This document shows positions 62,499-64,000 of a stretch of 64,000 bases of DNA, one piece after another. The position numbers and the translations under genes are program-made. The notes beneath the pieces were generated by a model that searched no databases, had not been told where the DNA came from, and was given only the letters and a program-made list of their open reading frames with translations. Origin of the DNA: Kitasatospora papulosa (GTDB lineage Bacteria > Actinomycetota > Actinomycetes > Streptomycetales > Streptomycetaceae); the NCBI RefSeq assembly GCF_000717245.1, contig NZ_JNYQ01000017.1, positions 1 through 64,000 on the forward strand. The letters are read 5' to 3'. Numbering within the stretch: the stretch's first letter is position 1; every line of letters begins with the position of its first letter.

Positions 62499-62621
62499 AC
62501 TGTCGAGCGCTGCATCAACCGCCTCAAGTAATGGCGCGGTATTGCCACCCGCTACGAGAAGACCGCCACGATCTATCCGGCCGGGCTCCACATCGCAGGC
62601 ATCTTCCTGTGGTCAGCCTGA
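62499..62621 (+). pseudogene. IS5-family transposase C-terminal fragment
   Basis: TVERCINRLK-stop-WRGIATRYEKTATIYPAGL, HIAGIFLWSA: the standard IS5-type end with the catalytic Glu (TVERCINRLKQWRG), in which the Gln codon is TAA. It begins 12 bases after the IS701 fragment ends. Confidence 0.85.
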
Positions 62622-62709
62622 TGATCCAAACGAAACGGCCCAGGCGATATCGCCCGCCGCAGGTGGTCGGCCCATCAGCTCGATCAGTTCGATGCGGTTG
62701 CCAAGAAGG

Positions 62710-63642
62710 TCATGAAGGACTCCCTGCGGGCGTGGATGCGGTTTTCGGTTTCCGGGGCCGATGGCTCATGGCGAGGATGGCGTCCATCAGCCGGGCCGGC
62801 AGGAATCGTGTGAGAGGGATGATGAAGGCGGCGTCCGCACCGAGGGTGTACCGGGCGCGCGGACGGGGCGTGGTCGCCACCCTGGCGATCTTGGCGCCCG
62901 CCTTCGCCGCTGGTAGGGCTCGTTCGAGGAAGGCTGCGTTGGATGCCACCGTCGCGTTGATGAGGTGACCGTAGAGATGCTGGTGTTCGGCGCTCATCGC
63001 GGCAGCGAGTTCGAGAGAGAGGTCGCCGCTGCGGGCGGCCATCTCGGTACGGACGCCGCCGGGCTGGACAACGACCACCTGTACACCGTGCGCCGAGACC
63101 TCGCGGCGGAGGGAGTCGCTGGCCGCTTCAAGGGCGAACTTGGTTCCCGCGTAGGCCCCGAAGACGGGCAACGCGGCCACTCCCCCCACGGAGCTGATAT
63201 TGACGATTCTGCCCCGGCTCCGCCGCAGGAAGGGCAGGAGCTTCTGGATGACGGCGACGTGCCCGAAGAGATTCACCTCGAACTGCTCGCGCCACAGAGC
63301 AAGGGGGAGCACCTCGACGGGGGCGTTGATCTCGATCCCCGCGTTGTTGACCAGGACGCGCAGGGCTCGCCGCTCAGGGTCGTCGGCGATCCGCCGGGCC
63401 AGGGCCTCCACATGGTGTGGGACGGTGATGTCCAGGGTGACCGGTTCGATGCCGTCGGCCCGGACGGCATCCGCCTCGCTGTCGGTGCGTACCCCGGCGA
63501 GGACGTGGTATCCCTTCGCGGCGAGGGCACGGGCTGTCGCGGCTCCGATGCCCGACGAGGCGCCCGAGACGACGACGAGTCCATCGGCCTTCCGAGGGTT
63601 TTTCCGCTGGTCTTTACGCGAGTCCTTGGGTGGACGGATCAC
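62710..63642 (-). CDS. SDR-family oxidoreductase
   Basis: 310 residues from GTG 63642, chosen for AAAGGA nine bases upstream (GTG 63660 is an alternative). A Lys/Arg/Pro-rich N-terminal arm (residues 1-20) precedes the Rossmann fold: LVVVSGASSGIGAATARALA, VNNAGIEINAPVEV, catalytic Ser (IVNISSVGGVAALPVF), AYAGTKFALEAASDSL, and a C-terminal extension of about 80 residues (RARYTLGADAAFIIPLTRFL). Resembles the retinol/ketoreductase-type SDRs. Slightly overlaps the end of the SDR at the right edge, so likely one operon. Confidence 0.9.
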   Translation of the reverse strand: MIRPPKDSRKDQRKNPRKADGLVVVSGASSGIGAATARALAAKGYHVLAGVRTDSEADAVRADGIEPVTLDITVPHHVEALARRIADDPERRALRVLVNNAGIEINAPVEVLPLALWREQFEVNLFGHVAVIQKLLPFLRRSRGRIVNISSVGGVAALPVFGAYAGTKFALEAASDSLRREVSAHGVQVVVVQPGGVRTEMAARSGDLSLELAAAMSAEHQHLYGHLINATVASNAAFLERALPAAKAGAKIARVATTPRPRARYTLGADAAFIIPLTRFLPARLMDAILAMSHRPRKPKTASTPAGSPS

Positions 63643-64000
63643 GAAGGTGGGTCCTTTCACGAGACGAGGGTTGCGGACGGCCCAAGGGGAAGCGTGTGTC
63701 GGTCAGGTCCTCCGACACCTCCCACAGCCGCCGTGCCGCCGAACCGTCACGTGCCCGGGCGGACCGCCCGACCGGCGCCGGCGCACCGCGCATGGCCCAG
63801 AGCCGATCGGGGCCGGCACAGCTGTCGCCTGGAAGGTCCGCGGTGGCGGCGTACGGAGTGGGCAGGGCACCCTCCTCAGCGCTTTGGGCGACCAGTGCGA
63901 CGAGGGCCTTCTCGACACGGAAACCGAGGTAGGGCCTCTTCTCCGCTCGCATCGGGTTTGTCGCGGAGATGCCGGGGTGTGCGGCCGTCGAGATGACGAG
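63614..64000 (-). CDS. SDR-family oxidoreductase, 5' end outside the window
   Basis: Only the C-terminal 128 residues are visible. LVISTAAHPGISATNP is the usual late SDR motif (HPG.S.TN), followed by SAEEGALPTPYAATADLPGD and RRLWEVSEDLTDTRFPL. This is the tail of the long-chain 'protochlorophyllide-reductase-like' SDRs. The extra 20 residues after FPL suggest loss of the normal stop, which makes it run into the start of the next SDR gene. Confidence 0.82.
   Translation of the reverse strand, partial: LVISTAAHPGISATNPMRAEKRPYLGFRVEKALVALVAQSAEEGALPTPYAATADLPGDSCAGPDRLWAMRGAPAPVGRSARARDGSAARRLWEVSEDLTDTRFPLGRPQPSSRERTHLRDPSTQGLA

Noticed and set aside
1..64000. CRISPR arrays, tRNA or rRNA genes, and phage structural genes
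   Set aside because: No regularly spaced repeats, no cloverleaf or rRNA-like sequence and no capsid/tail families were seen in a manual reading of both strands.

Overview
This 64 kb window looks like a chromosome-arm (accessory) region of a high-GC actinomycete, almost certainly a Streptomyces. The evidence is very high GC with strong GC3 bias, frequent GTG starts, and typical Streptomyces families: MmyB-type XRE regulators, DUF3159, DUF5133, CsbD, SlpD/E-like peptidases and a GPP34 protein. It is dense in insertion-sequence debris (IS5, IS3, IS110, IS630, IS701, IS1182 and Tn3-type) and in broken genes. No rRNA, tRNA or CRISPR array was seen.

Layout. 0-7 kb: a cyclic-nucleotide-binding protein, an IS5-family element with a passenger gene, then a stress block (Hsp20, phosphoenolpyruvate synthase, CBS-BON protein) like the dormancy/hypoxia clusters of streptomycetes. 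7-14 kb: two secreted S33 (TAP-like) peptidases with two MerR regulators, a TetR regulator with a striking palindromic operator, and a two-TM protein. 14.8-19 kb: a GPP34 protein, a DUF3159 membrane protein, and an acyltransferase/condensation-like protein paired with a BBE-type flavin oxidase. 20-29.5 kb: a decayed zone with an IS110 ruin, a third frameshifted S33 peptidase, a CPBP protease behind a pseudogene copy of the two-TM protein and the same TetR-type operator, IS3 remnants, a GDSL esterase and a TetR pseudogene. 29.5-35 kb: an AT-rich patch, an XRE/TPR-like regulator, three overlapping small genes and a class-II UvrA-like ABC protein.

35.5-43.9 kb: CsbD, DUF5133, hemerythrin, a hydrolase with Asp nucleophile facing a truncated TetR gene, an aldo/keto reductase with an amidohydrolase/Atu4866 chimera, gene ruins, and an XRE regulator whose operator motif recurs in front of the chimera. 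44-53.8 kb: Tn3 ruins, TetR-SDR-VOC, two DUF2267 genes, an hsp18-like gene with a RheA-type operator, further transposase ruins, an FAD monooxygenase with its TetR, and mobile-element-type small genes. 54-64 kb: an SDR-TetR operon, a tautomerase, an SDR facing an XRE regulator, a TM-anchored surface protein, a second CsbD/DUF5133/STAS set (partly broken), and two SDRs at the right edge.

Two themes recur. First, small redox or hydrolytic enzymes sit beside dedicated one-component regulators with visible palindromic operators. Second, many otherwise well-preserved genes carry a single-base indel, several of them in homopolymer runs. This is either subtelomeric decay or residual sequencing error, and raw reads are needed to decide.
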